Shown: in pieces, positions 23,201-32,463 of the stretch
Position numbering within the stretch: the stretch's first letter is position 1
Layout of the letters: each line of letters opens with the position of its first letter
Source: Monocercomonoides exilis
Taxonomy: Eukaryota > Preaxostyla > Oxymonadida > Polymastigidae
Direction of reading: 5' to 3'
Assembly: GCA_001643675.2 (NCBI GenBank)
Contig: LSRY02000024.1
Location: 1,056,001 to 1,120,000 of the forward strand
DNA length: 64,000 nucleotides
Made by a program: the position numbers and the translations under genes
Notes under the pieces: generated by a model
Database searches by the model: none
What the model saw: the letters and a program-made list of their open reading frames with translations, nothing else
What the model was told of the DNA's origin: nothing

Positions 23201-26200
23201 GAAGAAGGAAAGGATGAAATTAAAGTTAAAGAAGAATTGATAGGCAAAATGGAAGAAGACAAAGATCAAGTTAAAATGGAAGAAGTTGAAATCAAAAATG
23301 AAAGAGAGACGATAAAAAGTGAAGTTAGCCAAATTGCTGCAACTGCCGATGCAGTTACAGATTCTGCACAAAAAACAACAGAAACATCAAATGAACAATC
23401 AACTGAAACTGTCAAAACAGAAGAGAATGCAACTTTGATGGACGCATCTTCATCAGCATCTACTTCTTCTGTTTCTTCATCAACAACAGAGGTTGTTCCT
23501 CTTACCACAGAAATCTCCGCACCTTCTGTCAGTTCATCAACAACATCAACATCTATTTCATCATCATCATCCATTCATCTTCCTTCTCTTTCTCCATCCG
23601 TCCTCCGCCTCACCCCTACCAATCGATGGAGCCGCTTCGACTGTATCAGAGCACATCAGGGGCTTATCACCTTTGGCGAGCGCTATCGTCTCATCCACTA
23701 TTATGTCTTCCCCGACCGCTTGTTCTGCGACACAAGAGAATTCCTGATGAACTATCTCTATTTGATGGAGTGCTTGAGCATGAAAATGGACGAAGCTGAC
23801 AGGAAAGCAAAGGAAATCAAGCAGATCAGAGCGAAAATAGCGAAATTGCAGACGCAATTGGCGGAGCAGAAGGAGAAGGTGAATGCACAGCTGGCATCAA
23901 ACGAACAGAAAGAGAAGATTTTCCCACCTGATCCATTCTCCACTTCGGCCGCAGCATCTCTCACTGCTCAATCGAGTAAAACAGGTTCAGATTCGACAAC
24001 AGCATCTTCATCGTCTTCATCTTCATCTTCTGCTTCTTCTTCTTCCACCTCTTCAACGCCATCCCAATCCACTGCTACTTCTTCTACCCCTTCTTCTTCC
24101 CCATCCCCATCCACTCCCTCCTCCTCCCTCTCTCCTTCGTCCATCGCCAATGTGCTTCTCAACACGATCACCGAGAAGGCCTTTGATGACATCACAAAGG
24201 AGATCAAGCGGCTGAAGGAGACACTCAAACGCATTCCTCCTGTCAGCCCTGTTCCCAACTGGCAGCAGCTGACACGCTCAGCACCTTATCCCTTCCCTGC
24301 CCTCTTCCACTACCTGGGCATCGACTACTTCAAGAAGAAAGCGACGAAGTTCTTCCACGCCTGGAACAAAGTGAGGACACTCACACGAATCATCACGGGA
24401 GACTTGGATCAGACGCTGGAGAGGAAGAGAGAAGAGAGGAGATGGAACTACAGGGAAAGCGACAAGGAGAAGGAGATGATCAGAAACGAGGCGAAAGTCT
24501 GTCTGTTTGATGCCCCACAGTTTGCAAAGTTGACAGCATCTGAGGCATATGACATGCTGCATCCAAATGACAATAAGTCAACAACAGCAACTTCATCTAA
24601 CGATAAAAATACCAATAACTCAAAGAATTTTTCTTCCTTCCCTTCTTCATTCTCCTCTGCGCTTCCTCTTTCCTCTGATCCCACACAATATGACCTCTCC
24701 TTCTATTCTCCTCCTCTCACTCAGCCTCTGCCTTTCATTGAGAAGTCCTTCCCGCGTGTTGCCCGGCTGCCGTCGTGGTGGAATCTCCAATGCGACAGAG
24801 AGCTTCTGTTGGGTTTGTGGCAAAGAGGAATAGCAGCTTTTGGTGGGCTGAGGAGCAATCCGATGTTGGTGTTTGAAGAATTGAGCAGTAAAGCGGAGGA
24901 AGAGAACGAGAACGAGAACGAGAACGAGAACGAGAGCAAGAACAAAAAGGAGAATGAGGAAGAGGGTAAAAAGGAGAAAGAAAAGGAAGGGGATGGAGTG
25001 GGAGTGGGAGTTGGAGTTGGTGATGATGCGAATGGAGAGGAAGAGGAAGGAGAAGAAAAAGAAGAAAAAGAAGAAAAGGAAGAAGTGGAAGCAGAAGGGG
25101 AAGATGAAGGAGGAAAAGGAGAAGCAGAGCATGGAGAAGAAAACGAAAGCATTCAACAGCCAAAACCGCAGCGACGCTTCAAGAAGCGAAAGAAGAAGAG
25201 GAGAAAGAGACAGCTGGACACCGGATATTGTCCGACTTCTTCAAATTCAGCGCGAAAGAAGCCGTTTGACCCGAAGAAGAGGACGCCGAAGCCGGCAGCT
25301 GCAAAGAATCTCAATGGGCAATGGCCGAATGCGCTGTTTCTGTCTATCCGGCTGAGAGTGCTGCTGAACAACTACATTCGGAGAGAGGCGGTGTTTATGA
25401 GGGATTTGGAGATGGTGGTGACGAAGGAGAAGCAGAGGGAGAGAGAGAAGGAGAAGGAGAAGGAGAGAGCTGCCATGAAAATGCTGGAAGAAAAAGAAAA
25501 AGAGAAAGAAAAAGAGAAGGAGAAAGAAGGAGAAATGGAAAAGGAAACAGAAACAGAAAAAGAAAAGAAATCAAATGAAGACACAGGAGACGAGGGCGCA
25601 AAGAAAGAAAGCAAAGATGTTGAAAATAAAGAGGAATCTAACACTTCTGCTTCATCAAAAGCAGCTCCTTCTCAACGTTTGCCTTCTTACAAGACGATTA
25701 TCACCACAAACGATCCATTTACCATTGGACGGTCACTCACATACCTCGAAGTGATACGAGCTATCAATCCATACCATTCAATTATAACGCCGACTTTCTC
25801 TTTTGCTTCACTTAGTGCATCCAATTCAGCTGGAATGGAAGGAATAAAAACAGAAAGTGATGATGCCCTCTCTTCACTGCTGCGCAGCCCAGAACTCGAG
25901 CTGTCTGCTGACGGGAACAGCGACATTCTCTCCGCTCTTCTGCAATCCAAACAGAACGAAGAGAAGAAGAAGAGCCAGAGACGAAAGTCGAGTGCACTAT
26001 CTTCTTCTGCACTGTCGCTGCTGCTGGCTGGAAGCAGCGAAGTTCAATCAGTACAGACACAGCTGGATGCAACGACGGCTTCTTCTCCATCTTCTGAACT
26101 GAGCTCTTTCTCGTTGGTTGTTTCATCACTTGCTTCTGGAGCAGATGGCTCTCTGTCTGCCTCTGCTTCTGGTGGCTCATCAGCATCGTCTTCTCTGTTG

Positions 26201-29200
26201 CCAGCACTATCCACACTCACTTCGTCTGAGATCTCCCATCTCATCGAGTTGACCAGCTCTCCATTTCGCTATCTGACAGACCCTGCCTTTGTGACGCCGT
26301 TAGTCGAAGATCAGTCGAAGGAGACTTGGCACAAAACAGAGCTGATCCGGTTCTACAATGTGTTAACTGGGTTCTTCCGCCCACCTCCTCTTCCGACAAA
26401 CGAAGAGGCGGTGCAGATGATGCGGACTCCAGAGAAGAAGAAAGAGCTTGACGAGATGATAGCAAAAGCGAAGAAGTACTGGGAGCAGTTCCGTCTGGAA
26501 GGGTTCTTTGGGAATAGAACGCTTGTGCAGCTGATGGATCTGGCAGAGAAAATGAAGAACAGAATAAAAGAGGTCAAAGAGCAGATGAACAAGGGATTTG
26601 TGGAGCTGCACCGCAAGAAGAAGAAGAACAAGACAAAGGGAGTGGATGAGAAAGGAAAAGGAAAAGAGAACGAGAAAGAGAACGAAAAAGAAAAAGATGC
26701 AAACGTGACACACAACGAAGAAGAGAACGAGGATGATGAAGAATCTGCAGAGAAAGAAGGAGAAGGAGAGGACGAAGAGAGAGAGAAAGAAGCCGGTGGT
26801 GCCGAAGCAGATGGAGAAGGAGACGATGCAGACGATGAAGGAAACAACAGCAATGGCGAAGAGAATGATGGGAGCAAAGAAAACTCCGGAAAAAGAAACC
26901 AAAAAAGGCACAGACGCAAAACAGACATGATCAAAGAGCTTTTGTCGACAGCGCTGCCTTCGACGTCTCCCACCCACAACTCCTCTTATCGCGCATTCAA
27001 AACATCCTCTTCTGATTCTCCGTTCACATCCACCGTGTTCGATCCAGACCTGTCGATCATCACACCCTTCCGCGCCCAGCTCTATCTGGATGCGCAGAAG
27101 GCGTTTGATCTCCTCCAAAGCAAAGTGTTCCCTCACTTGCGCGAAATCACCTCGTTCCCGATCATCGAATGGCGAGGAAGGATTCCCCGCTGGTGGAATA
27201 CTTACATCTACGACGAGTGGACACTGAAGGCAGTTCAAAAACACGGATTTCTGTGGCATCGTGCGTTCTGTGATCCCGAATTCCCGTTCTGCCGCGGGTT
27301 CCCTGAGGATGTGATGGAGGAGCTGAAGAGAATGCAGCCGGTGGACAAGAACGGAGTGGTGATGTTTGGAGAAGATGTGCTCTCGAAGAAAGAGAAGAGA
27401 AGAGTGGAAGCTTTGAATTTGCCGCATGTGAAGACGCTTGAAGAGATTGTGGAAGAGACGAAGTATGTGAAAAAGGGAAAGGAGAAGAAAGAAGGAGAAG
27501 CAGGAGAAGAGGAAGAAGGAGCATTTGGAGAAGGAAGAGGAGAAGGAGAAGGGGATGCTGAAGGATATGGCGAGGGAGAGAAGGAAGGAGATGAGGATGA
27601 AGGAGAGAAAGAAGAAGAAGAAAAGCAAAACGTTAAGACTGAGAATGATACTGGAACAGTTAAGGATGCAAGCGAAAAGAAAATAGAAAAAGAAAAAGAA
27701 AAAGAAAAAGAAAAAGAAAAAGAAAAAGAAAATGGAAAGACCAAAACGAAAGAGAAGGGAGAAACAAAAGGCAAATCAAGAAGCAAAGCAAACGCAGATA
27801 GAACACGCAACAGGAGGAAGGAGAAAAAGTTCAACATCGACGGAATTGTTGGGCTTCCACGAAGTGAAGTGCTATTCAATCGAATAGTGGTGATGATTCA
27901 GATGCTTCTGGAATGCGAAGATGTGCTGCTGCTTTCGATGGAAGAAGGCAAAAGCGACGAGAGAGTGGAGAGAGAAATGGCACGAAAAGCGAAGAAGGCA
28001 AAGGCAAAGGCGAAAGAGAACGAAAAGGAGAATGAAAAGGAGGCGGATGCACAAAGCGACGAACAAAAAGGAAAGAGTGATGAGGTTGACACTGAATCAA
28101 CTGCAAAGATGGAAGAAGACACGGTGAAAGTGAACGAAAGTGAAGAGATGATAAAAGACCAAGACAAATACATGGATAAAGAGCAAGAACAAAATAAAGA
28201 CACTCAAAAGGAATCTACACACAACTCAGAAGACGATAGCAGCAGCAGCAGCAGTGAATCTGAAAGCACAACCTGCGAATCCAAAGCCAATGTATCTTCT
28301 TCTTCTTCCTCCTCCTCCACATCTGAGACAGCGAAGCTTGCGAAGTACCGTTCGCGCTACAGAATATCTCCCGACGGCCGAGTGATCCGACTGGCGCGGT
28401 CGCGGCGGGTGAAGCCGTGCCGTTCAGACATGCTGGAGATGCTGTCGTACAACGTGGAGGTTGGCTGGGTGAAGAAAGTGCTGCTGACCAGCGCAGAGCA
28501 GAGGAGCACGGTGGCGTCGGTGTGGAAGGACGAAAGGGACAAGATCGGCGCCTTGCAGAAGCTGAAGAATATGAACGAAGGGATTGAGCACCTCACACCC
28601 AGCCAGGTGAAGACGGTGCTAAGGGAAAAGATTCAGAAGCTACAGGAGACTGCAATAAAGTCAGTGAATGCAAAGGCAGGCGACCCACATAGCTCTCACA
28701 GACCGTTTTCGATGAAACAGAACTACGATTCCACAAACCCTTATTTCATGGCACTGAGCTATGCTACTGGTGCACAGAAAGTGCTGCCAGCGTCGTATCC
28801 CACAAGCTCCACTTCGATGAACTCGCTTGCTTCTTCCATCTCACTTCTGTCAAAGACACATCAGCATTCGATGAAGCTCGGCTTTCCATCATCTCCGAAA
28901 AAGACAAAGGAGAAAGATCCAGATTATCATCCATCGTCTTATATCCCACCAATATCTTCTGCTTCTGCACAGTCTTTCCTTTCATTAGGCGCAGCGCAAA
29001 ACCAATCAGCATCGCCTTTTACTTCACTATCTTCTCTATCGCCTTCTTCAGCTTCAACTTCATCTTTCTCTTCGTATTCTTTTGATCCACGCAGCCCATC
29101 ATCATCTGCTGCTTCTTCGCTTCTTGCCTCGTACATGCAAACAACTTATTCCTCGCTTTATCCAGCTCCAACATCTTCCACCCCGTTCCCATCGCTCTTC

Positions 29201-29974
29201 TCAACAAATCAGCAAGATTCAATGGCCAACAAGTCAATTTTCAATCCCAATGCTTCCATTCAGCCAACTGCATTGCCTTATCATTCGACATCTGCACTGT
29301 CGTATATTCCTCCTTCGATTTTTCCTGCTCAGAAAGTAGACTTGTCGAAGGAGCAGGAGAATCCTTCTGTTATGTACAAAGGCCGCAAAGTCGTGATAAG
29401 CTTCAAGGGAGGAAGCGAAGGCAATAAAAAGAGTGAGAGCCAGCCAAATAGCATCCCAGATAATTCTCCTTCATCATCATCTTCTTCTTTTTCATTTTCT
29501 CAACAGAGTGCACACGTACCTATGAACAATCCTGAAACAGGATCTGCTCAACCTGCACAGCCTGCTATTAGCGAAATGGAATTAAATGTGACAGAAACTA
29601 CGAAACCAAAAAAATCAAGTCGGCAATCAAAGAAAAAGAGGAGTGTTTCTCCAGTCAGCAGCAATTTGCCTATTGATTCTGGCGATTCACCGTTTAATGA
29701 GTCAGATTCCGATACAGAGTCAGACGATTTCTTTATGGACGACGAAATCAAATTGCTTGAGCAGATAAATCAGACGCGTATGCAACAGGCAGTTCAAGAA
29801 CAGAACACTCAAGTTTTGAGCCAGCCAAACATGCCACTGCAAGCGCAGGCTGCTCCTTCTGTTGCGAGCAGCCCGCCTTCTGTGGGATCGCCAGTGGGAG
29901 ATGCTGATGGAGCGAGTGTTTCGTTGAGGAGAAGGACGAGAGTTGGCTCGATTCCAAAGAGATATTTGGATTAA
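14285..29974 (+). CDS. CHD7-like: giant CHD6-9 (Kismet)-type chromatin-remodelling ATPase, 5229 residues, no intron
   Basis: One uninterrupted frame encodes 5229 residues from the ATG at 14285. Domains in order: a charged N-terminus with an RG-rich stretch near residue 355; chromodomain 1 (LEFLVKWKDSSYIHSQWVS, about 870-890); chromodomain 2 (QCLVKWRNVPFENCTWEWV, about 1376-1394); and the SNF2 ATPase at about 1620-2110. The ATPase shows DEMGLGKT (about 1650), DEAH (about 1761), TGTPLQNN, GGVGINL and CHRIGQ (about 2055). After it come NSYEEQMFESASRKLGLD and LSDKQVDTLLKRGALSAL (about 2142), which are typical of CHD subfamily III (CHD6-9) rather than CHD1 or CHD3/4. SANT/CHD-C-like segments with WW pairs lie near 3495 (RELLLGLWQRGIAAFGG) and 4295. 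Chromodomain 1 lacks part of its N-terminal half. Roughly half of the protein is Ser, Glu-Lys or Pro-Ser tracts encoded by microsatellite-like DNA. Nucleosome sliding in the nucleus is expected from the family. Confidence 0.93.
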   Translation: MEKRSYELPNDPVVNTKHTKATQISNSNVINSDVNETSDLVARIHLPKHRLDPLAQSSSLNSLEENKENNSRRSLRVPHPKLKDSEYVVDELDQIIEEQEKVDEDLKKVRKKQLKSNAISQEKKREKDNTAQISVLSQTRERRQIKPPKEYESYDDSITSYSERSLNSRSLSDQTEADDLLKAMDKVDSLFKDDGDISSGLIEVISDDYDSIQNSDENESESEVNPPPFPFKQQSHTLHERPLAKNNSRVFQLKQNGAAITVKRNTDSKMEMDEDAVSSRKWNKTRKRHDADSEADPFGSEKRNEEGEGEERKQENTLESTAKEATEEDTNKENSEDTANDAKSSQPTGRGRGNGRGRGRGRGRGRGGGSGGGGEEKIGEKETEKEGKRNEENEDEFVEPAKNKKKEEDLPVKKKRSLRTATKTDDAFGKDEESRKKHGREEDEEEEEDDYEEKKKEYAIHINNDDDDDDDDEEKKDKEIREKGKMEEDKEVSFVSRSIHGDESSLREMRRRSFMGNRRNNQKATPSPAPSPGPNPKAKAKAKSKQNSTQNKKESKENGENEESEESDVCLEDIFGKDFKKQKRNRKRRKPSRKSDSSSDESSSEDSSEDIPTNEMPEFSHILAIRRAILPAIPASATSFGKMVIEYDKEEEEMRILDVDEMEERINREMNEEEEEYAREEKEKEEEKRRMEEVNTKNKEKEANEKGDESVAMEIDEEGNTTRADKEVTEITESTQSEGKTEEKPSSSDSQRQSERKSYSSSSSFASYRNIRMKWKHPHYVFNPRNVFPFRDSLAALYWMKEQERLQSTNDTSDTKTATKSKNSKTSSTISSSSSSSALLSSFPPFPDFGTKLPVLRLPSEEQCNGPTSHLEFLVKWKDSSYIHSQWVSSSFMERDDRWKSKLTLFKRRIAEKMEERRAEKEKRKGRKKREEKEEDDDEKEKEKENSEIEKDEEKDEEKGKKKKGKETKRSAEKSKKGKKKKRREGGNEGDEATDEDNKEEGVGEREEEEEELRPVQPLDQSIIARGEDNDETETEAEDAMETAEEKRQRAAEEQRRRRAERMREKERERERQQKMYFEQNSMRGGLLRLRSSGEEESEEDSEESNEGGEYNGRYRKINDSSEEEDEDEYDADGNKNRKYKAREEQENESNESNEEESDEDGVNETSDSDASSSMGKAKNGQRKKKTSTNTDAKKKKKKKGNKKLSQSEEIEALTSPTSFMMSSSSDVISSDFVSSSSFVPFAPDNLQVERILSISTTSSLEDCLGFTKQLRLPPVLLMKHFLVDGSEEQKAIEEKSKPSQGNSGASGNKGKDCEKKNENDKKSTSLPTSLTLSPLAASYYLSPLLSAMRHPPGSKRIPRAVIAAFTPSSLCSMQCLVKWRNVPFENCTWEWVLDILPSAIPQLVDYLYWKHQNPIPMFIQEKNKHKPVVSFTSGGSYGVYPFSSHKSRMKALKLKQMREAQQGTVSSPTLSPLKASFDDSSESPAPQMVFTSPPQSPSSLDTPIDTPTSHLQSPLYDQIPASPSPSPSLSPSPSPSPSPSPSPSDFSAVGIPDSDALVSPVTTPAPLSPLSGSASPSPSPSPTSPSSSHITSFSLPSPSPSPSPSPSPSPSLPLFFKNDHILRTYQEVGVKWLLSHWREGKNCLLADEMGLGKTIQAVAFLEQLTRQEKIIGPFLVIVPLSTMAQWEREFEEWSDMTCLVYHGPVVSREIIRELLWKKEKVVKGSKVKGLGFQVLITTYEMVMLDFQQFISVDWREIVIDEAHRLKSKHSRTFQDLKKINAEHTVLMTGTPLQNNMQELFSLLHILDQDVFENEELFLKEFRNVTKNREKMRELHQVLTEYMLRRMKEDVEASIPIKEETIVDVELTRLQKQYYKAIHEKNMRFLARGATSKQNVPHLVNIMMELRKCCNHPFLIKGAEESIMKQAKAKTESDRFALLVMSSGKFVLLDKLLPRLKKEGHKVLIFSQMTRVLDLIGMYLKWRGYLYERIDGRVRGVDRQEAIDRFSQKGGKRFIFLLCTRAGGVGINLTVADTVIIFDSDWNPQNDIQAQARCHRIGQKNKVVVYRLITRNSYEEQMFESASRKLGLDDAVMGGVRARRRGQEGEEGEEEERGEAGEQKKKEGEGEEGDENVIEVSRGVKLSDKQVDTLLKRGALSALKDDDDSSSASFERSTIDEILSKSRVLKYSGADSRRDILRVHQNDIKGIGNEKEGGEEKNKEKNGNEMKKSVNESINMNVERAKEKEKKQADNNIKMEYDTNESERKDEDRAINGETTISDESNIRMQSDTNEMATSNDTNEMISDKNEDAQQNDKKNTPTATSTDNSTTQQSAAASTVEAINTTSSSSSSSSLSPQPQSTSTTSNSTDSSVSPPSPSSSSSSSSSLSLSISANDIIADDAGDDLRSAIDVETFEIEDKTKEALVSINDPQFWMKLLPVAQVLLQHEMIEDGGRWRRGRKRGRGRGRGGGGRGMGEDRLYGAWRSMQRSYAVSDAAGNETPTNEGSEVPTPLQSPSDSQSTVSSSSAQQQTASAESNQQSISSANTSSTDNSSTSSSSSNEQSSEINQSGVILMPHPLSSSSLSLSPSSSSSSTSSNIASPLSDTSSSSSTDKTPKSPQPLFNPPSAYSTPSPSPSPSSSASSSLLTSSPPPSSSSAALPTPSPSFLLSIPSLSYIPSSRPDELQIHLTDELKSSIADIVSQAGFEWDGEKGEFEENPDWYLDMPSVANDNKNDVLMADKQDEMNGASQANGQFTELKMKQRMFLIQQRRSVRMRRRRAADSDMITNMDALDLSENEEDEDGEREDGGGEDEKRGEGDEDDEDGTEDARDDKDGTYIARKSKMDLNSDDAMDDDASDYCYDFEDVRLERKRDGEYDEELIEKEEFEQYGFRMNGEDDWKDGEWNMKGEEDEDFEDIFEGLKLKNDSSKGKVGFVLMERMLMKALAKGEQFTYILDLIQDDEGEKDKENKGEEGKEEGKDEIKVKEELIGKMEEDKDQVKMEEVEIKNERETIKSEVSQIAATADAVTDSAQKTTETSNEQSTETVKTEENATLMDASSSASTSSVSSSTTEVVPLTTEISAPSVSSSTTSTSISSSSSIHLPSLSPSVLRLTPTNRWSRFDCIRAHQGLITFGERYRLIHYYVFPDRLFCDTREFLMNYLYLMECLSMKMDEADRKAKEIKQIRAKIAKLQTQLAEQKEKVNAQLASNEQKEKIFPPDPFSTSAAASLTAQSSKTGSDSTTASSSSSSSSSASSSSTSSTPSQSTATSSTPSSSPSPSTPSSSLSPSSIANVLLNTITEKAFDDITKEIKRLKETLKRIPPVSPVPNWQQLTRSAPYPFPALFHYLGIDYFKKKATKFFHAWNKVRTLTRIITGDLDQTLERKREERRWNYRESDKEKEMIRNEAKVCLFDAPQFAKLTASEAYDMLHPNDNKSTTATSSNDKNTNNSKNFSSFPSSFSSALPLSSDPTQYDLSFYSPPLTQPLPFIEKSFPRVARLPSWWNLQCDRELLLGLWQRGIAAFGGLRSNPMLVFEELSSKAEEENENENENENESKNKKENEEEGKKEKEKEGDGVGVGVGVGDDANGEEEEGEEKEEKEEKEEVEAEGEDEGGKGEAEHGEENESIQQPKPQRRFKKRKKKRRKRQLDTGYCPTSSNSARKKPFDPKKRTPKPAAAKNLNGQWPNALFLSIRLRVLLNNYIRREAVFMRDLEMVVTKEKQREREKEKEKERAAMKMLEEKEKEKEKEKEKEGEMEKETETEKEKKSNEDTGDEGAKKESKDVENKEESNTSASSKAAPSQRLPSYKTIITTNDPFTIGRSLTYLEVIRAINPYHSIITPTFSFASLSASNSAGMEGIKTESDDALSSLLRSPELELSADGNSDILSALLQSKQNEEKKKSQRRKSSALSSSALSLLLAGSSEVQSVQTQLDATTASSPSSELSSFSLVVSSLASGADGSLSASASGGSSASSSLLPALSTLTSSEISHLIELTSSPFRYLTDPAFVTPLVEDQSKETWHKTELIRFYNVLTGFFRPPPLPTNEEAVQMMRTPEKKKELDEMIAKAKKYWEQFRLEGFFGNRTLVQLMDLAEKMKNRIKEVKEQMNKGFVELHRKKKKNKTKGVDEKGKGKENEKENEKEKDANVTHNEEENEDDEESAEKEGEGEDEEREKEAGGAEADGEGDDADDEGNNSNGEENDGSKENSGKRNQKRHRRKTDMIKELLSTALPSTSPTHNSSYRAFKTSSSDSPFTSTVFDPDLSIITPFRAQLYLDAQKAFDLLQSKVFPHLREITSFPIIEWRGRIPRWWNTYIYDEWTLKAVQKHGFLWHRAFCDPEFPFCRGFPEDVMEELKRMQPVDKNGVVMFGEDVLSKKEKRRVEALNLPHVKTLEEIVEETKYVKKGKEKKEGEAGEEEEGAFGEGRGEGEGDAEGYGEGEKEGDEDEGEKEEEEKQNVKTENDTGTVKDASEKKIEKEKEKEKEKEKEKENGKTKTKEKGETKGKSRSKANADRTRNRRKEKKFNIDGIVGLPRSEVLFNRIVVMIQMLLECEDVLLLSMEEGKSDERVEREMARKAKKAKAKAKENEKENEKEADAQSDEQKGKSDEVDTESTAKMEEDTVKVNESEEMIKDQDKYMDKEQEQNKDTQKESTHNSEDDSSSSSSESESTTCESKANVSSSSSSSSTSETAKLAKYRSRYRISPDGRVIRLARSRRVKPCRSDMLEMLSYNVEVGWVKKVLLTSAEQRSTVASVWKDERDKIGALQKLKNMNEGIEHLTPSQVKTVLREKIQKLQETAIKSVNAKAGDPHSSHRPFSMKQNYDSTNPYFMALSYATGAQKVLPASYPTSSTSMNSLASSISLLSKTHQHSMKLGFPSSPKKTKEKDPDYHPSSYIPPISSASAQSFLSLGAAQNQSASPFTSLSSLSPSSASTSSFSSYSFDPRSPSSSAASSLLASYMQTTYSSLYPAPTSSTPFPSLFSTNQQDSMANKSIFNPNASIQPTALPYHSTSALSYIPPSIFPAQKVDLSKEQENPSVMYKGRKVVISFKGGSEGNKKSESQPNSIPDNSPSSSSSSFSFSQQSAHVPMNNPETGSAQPAQPAISEMELNVTETTKPKKSSRQSKKKRSVSPVSSNLPIDSGDSPFNESDSDTESDDFFMDDEIKLLEQINQTRMQQAVQEQNTQVLSQPNMPLQAQAAPSVASSPPSVGSPVGDADGASVSLRRRTRVGSIPKRYLD

Positions 29975-30828
29975 AGATAATTGCCGAAAGAGTATTCTTG
30001 AGGTGTTCTAAATGTATATAGTTTATTTATAATGAAGAAATTGTTACTGATTGTGAATTGAAGATTATCTTTTTTTAACTGCTATGATAAAATGGTGGTT
30101 ATTACAATTAAAACTTGCAAACATCATTTCTCGTAGTGTTTATTTTTGTTTTATTTATTTAGGCTTTTTTTGATTTGGATTATTCAACATCCGAATTTTT
30201 TTGAATATTCATTTTCCACTTGAACAACTGTTCATCTGTGGTTTTCTTTTTTCGTCGATATATTCATTACAAAAGAAGAAAGAAAAAGAGAATGCAAGAA
30301 TTTTCTTGATCAATGACAATCGTTTATTTGTATCTGGCATCACTTTTTATTTTTTATGTTTTGCTTATTTTTTGAATTTGTTATCACTTCACTTAAACTC
30401 TGCAACATCTTACTCTTTTTTTATCTATTCCAAATGAATTTTTAATCCCCTCCATTTCACATTCATTTTTTCTGTTTCTTCAAAATATCGTTTTTGTGAA
30501 TTTATTGGCAAATAAAACTTAGCAGTTACAATTGACTTTCTTTGTTAATCGTAGCATTCACGCTTTTGCTAAAAAAACGTCAATAAATAATGAAAAAGTA
30601 TTTTGAGGTTCAACCTCTTTAAAAATGGTTTCATATTTTAAATACATATCTTCTTCAAATTATAATCACATTTTCTTTTCAAGAATGTGCTTTCAACATT
30701 CTCGAAGGACGTCTCTATCATTTAAGATTTAGCCGCAATTTAATTGGTCATTCTACTTCAATTTCTTTCTTCAGTTTTTATTGATAAATGAATTTCTAAT
30801 ACTTTTGTAGCCTGCTTCTTTTTTGATT
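29975..30828. other. AT-rich spacer between convergent genes
   Basis: This is the shared 3' flank of the CHD gene (+) and the deubiquitinase gene (-). It is AT-rich with T runs. I see no gene in it. Confidence 0.6.
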
Positions 30829-32422
30829 TCAAGAAGCTCCTCTATAATTATTATGTCCATGCATTCCTCTTCCGTGCCCTCTTCCTCCTCTTCCTCCACC
30901 TCTTCCCCTGCCTCCTCTGCTGCCTCCTCTGCCACCTTTACCTCCTCCTCTACCTCCTCTTCCACCTCCTCTGCCTCTTCCTCTTTCTCCGCCTCCGCCT
31001 CCGCCTCTTCCCCAATGCATCCCCTGATATCCTCCTCTTCCCATCATCTTGTCTGGCCTTCCTCCTGATTTCTTGTTGCTCATTTGCTGTTCATACAATT
31101 TCTGAAACACATTTTTCTTCGGCTCTCCGCTTCTTCCGCCTTCATCTTCGTTCTCCTTCTCTTTCTCTGCTCTTATTTTGGATTTAATTTTGTCCACTTT
31201 CCCCAAATCGTATTCCTTGTCATAAGCATCACGTTCAGGCTCTTGGAATGTGAGTTCTGGTGGAAGTGACAGTTGTTGCCTGCTATTCACTTCGCTTGAA
31301 TAATCAATGCTTTCATCCATCAATGAAGAAGATGTTGCGTTGTCTTTCGCTGAATTTTTGCCTTTGGAATTAGTTTTTGTCTTTCTGTCATTTCTCATCC
31401 CTTCATCATCATCATCATCATCATCATCTTCTTCTTCTTCTTCTTCTTCTTCATTATCATCGTGTCTTCCTCCTTCATTCGAATCCCAACTCGATAAAGA
31501 TGGTACAAACGAAGTGTTTTCTGATAGTAACTGTGCATCCTTCCTTCCAAAAGTTGTTGCTTCTTTTCCTGTCTCCTTAATCTTTCCTTGTGGTTGACCC
31601 TGAAGCTTCTTTTTCTCTCTCTGCCGTGTTCTTCTGTGATCTACAACAAGAACAGCGGAATCTGCTTGATCCTCCTCTTCATTCGCATTAAATTTAGATT
31701 TGAGTGCTGATATTGAGGATTTGTGCAGTTCAGAAAGCGATTGAGAACTCGTCAAATTTGATGTGGCCATTTCGAGTTTTTGTTTAGCAGACAAATTGAT
31801 GTCATCTTTTGATTCATCGTCTTCGATGTTGTGTGTCTCTTCTGCTTCAATTTTCATTCTCTTTCTGTTCATTTGGATTTCTTCAGCAGAATCTGCTGCT
31901 CCAATTTCTTCTCTGTTTCGTTTAGTCTTTTTCGCTTTCATATCACTTATTATTTCTCCCTTTTCGATTGATTCTCTTTCTTTCTCTTTTTCATCTTGGC
32001 TCGTCTGCTTTGATCTTTTCTGTTCAACAGATGCAGTAGAAGAAGAAGAAGCAGAAGTAGATAACTCATCATTATCATCTGACTGCATCAATCCAGACAG
32101 TTCTTCCGTCAGTGACTGCTCGTATTTTTCATATTCCTTTTTCTTTTCCTCATCTTTCCCAAACGTGTCATATACCACTTTCTTCTCGCCCTTCAGCTGG
32201 TAAAACAGAACATACGCCTGGCTTTTCAGCACCTTGTCGAGTTTGATGCACCTCACTGCCTCGTCGTCTGCCTCATACCACATCCCGTTTGCTGCCTTTA
32301 CATAGCTCACGAAATGCCCTTTCTCTGCGCTGTGGCCTTGGTGCTCAATCACTCCATACAGATTGTATTGAGGTGATGAACGAGAAGAAGAAGAGGAAGA
32401 AGAGGAGGAGGAAGTTGTTGCA

Positions 32423-32463
<41 letters not shown>

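Noticed and set aside
15000-29900. Many long open frames antisense to or out of frame with the CHD gene
   Set aside because: Shadows of Ser, Glu-Lys and Pro-Ser low-complexity codons (for example poly-Ser/Leu on the minus strand). No domains, and they are contradicted by the conserved plus-strand protein.
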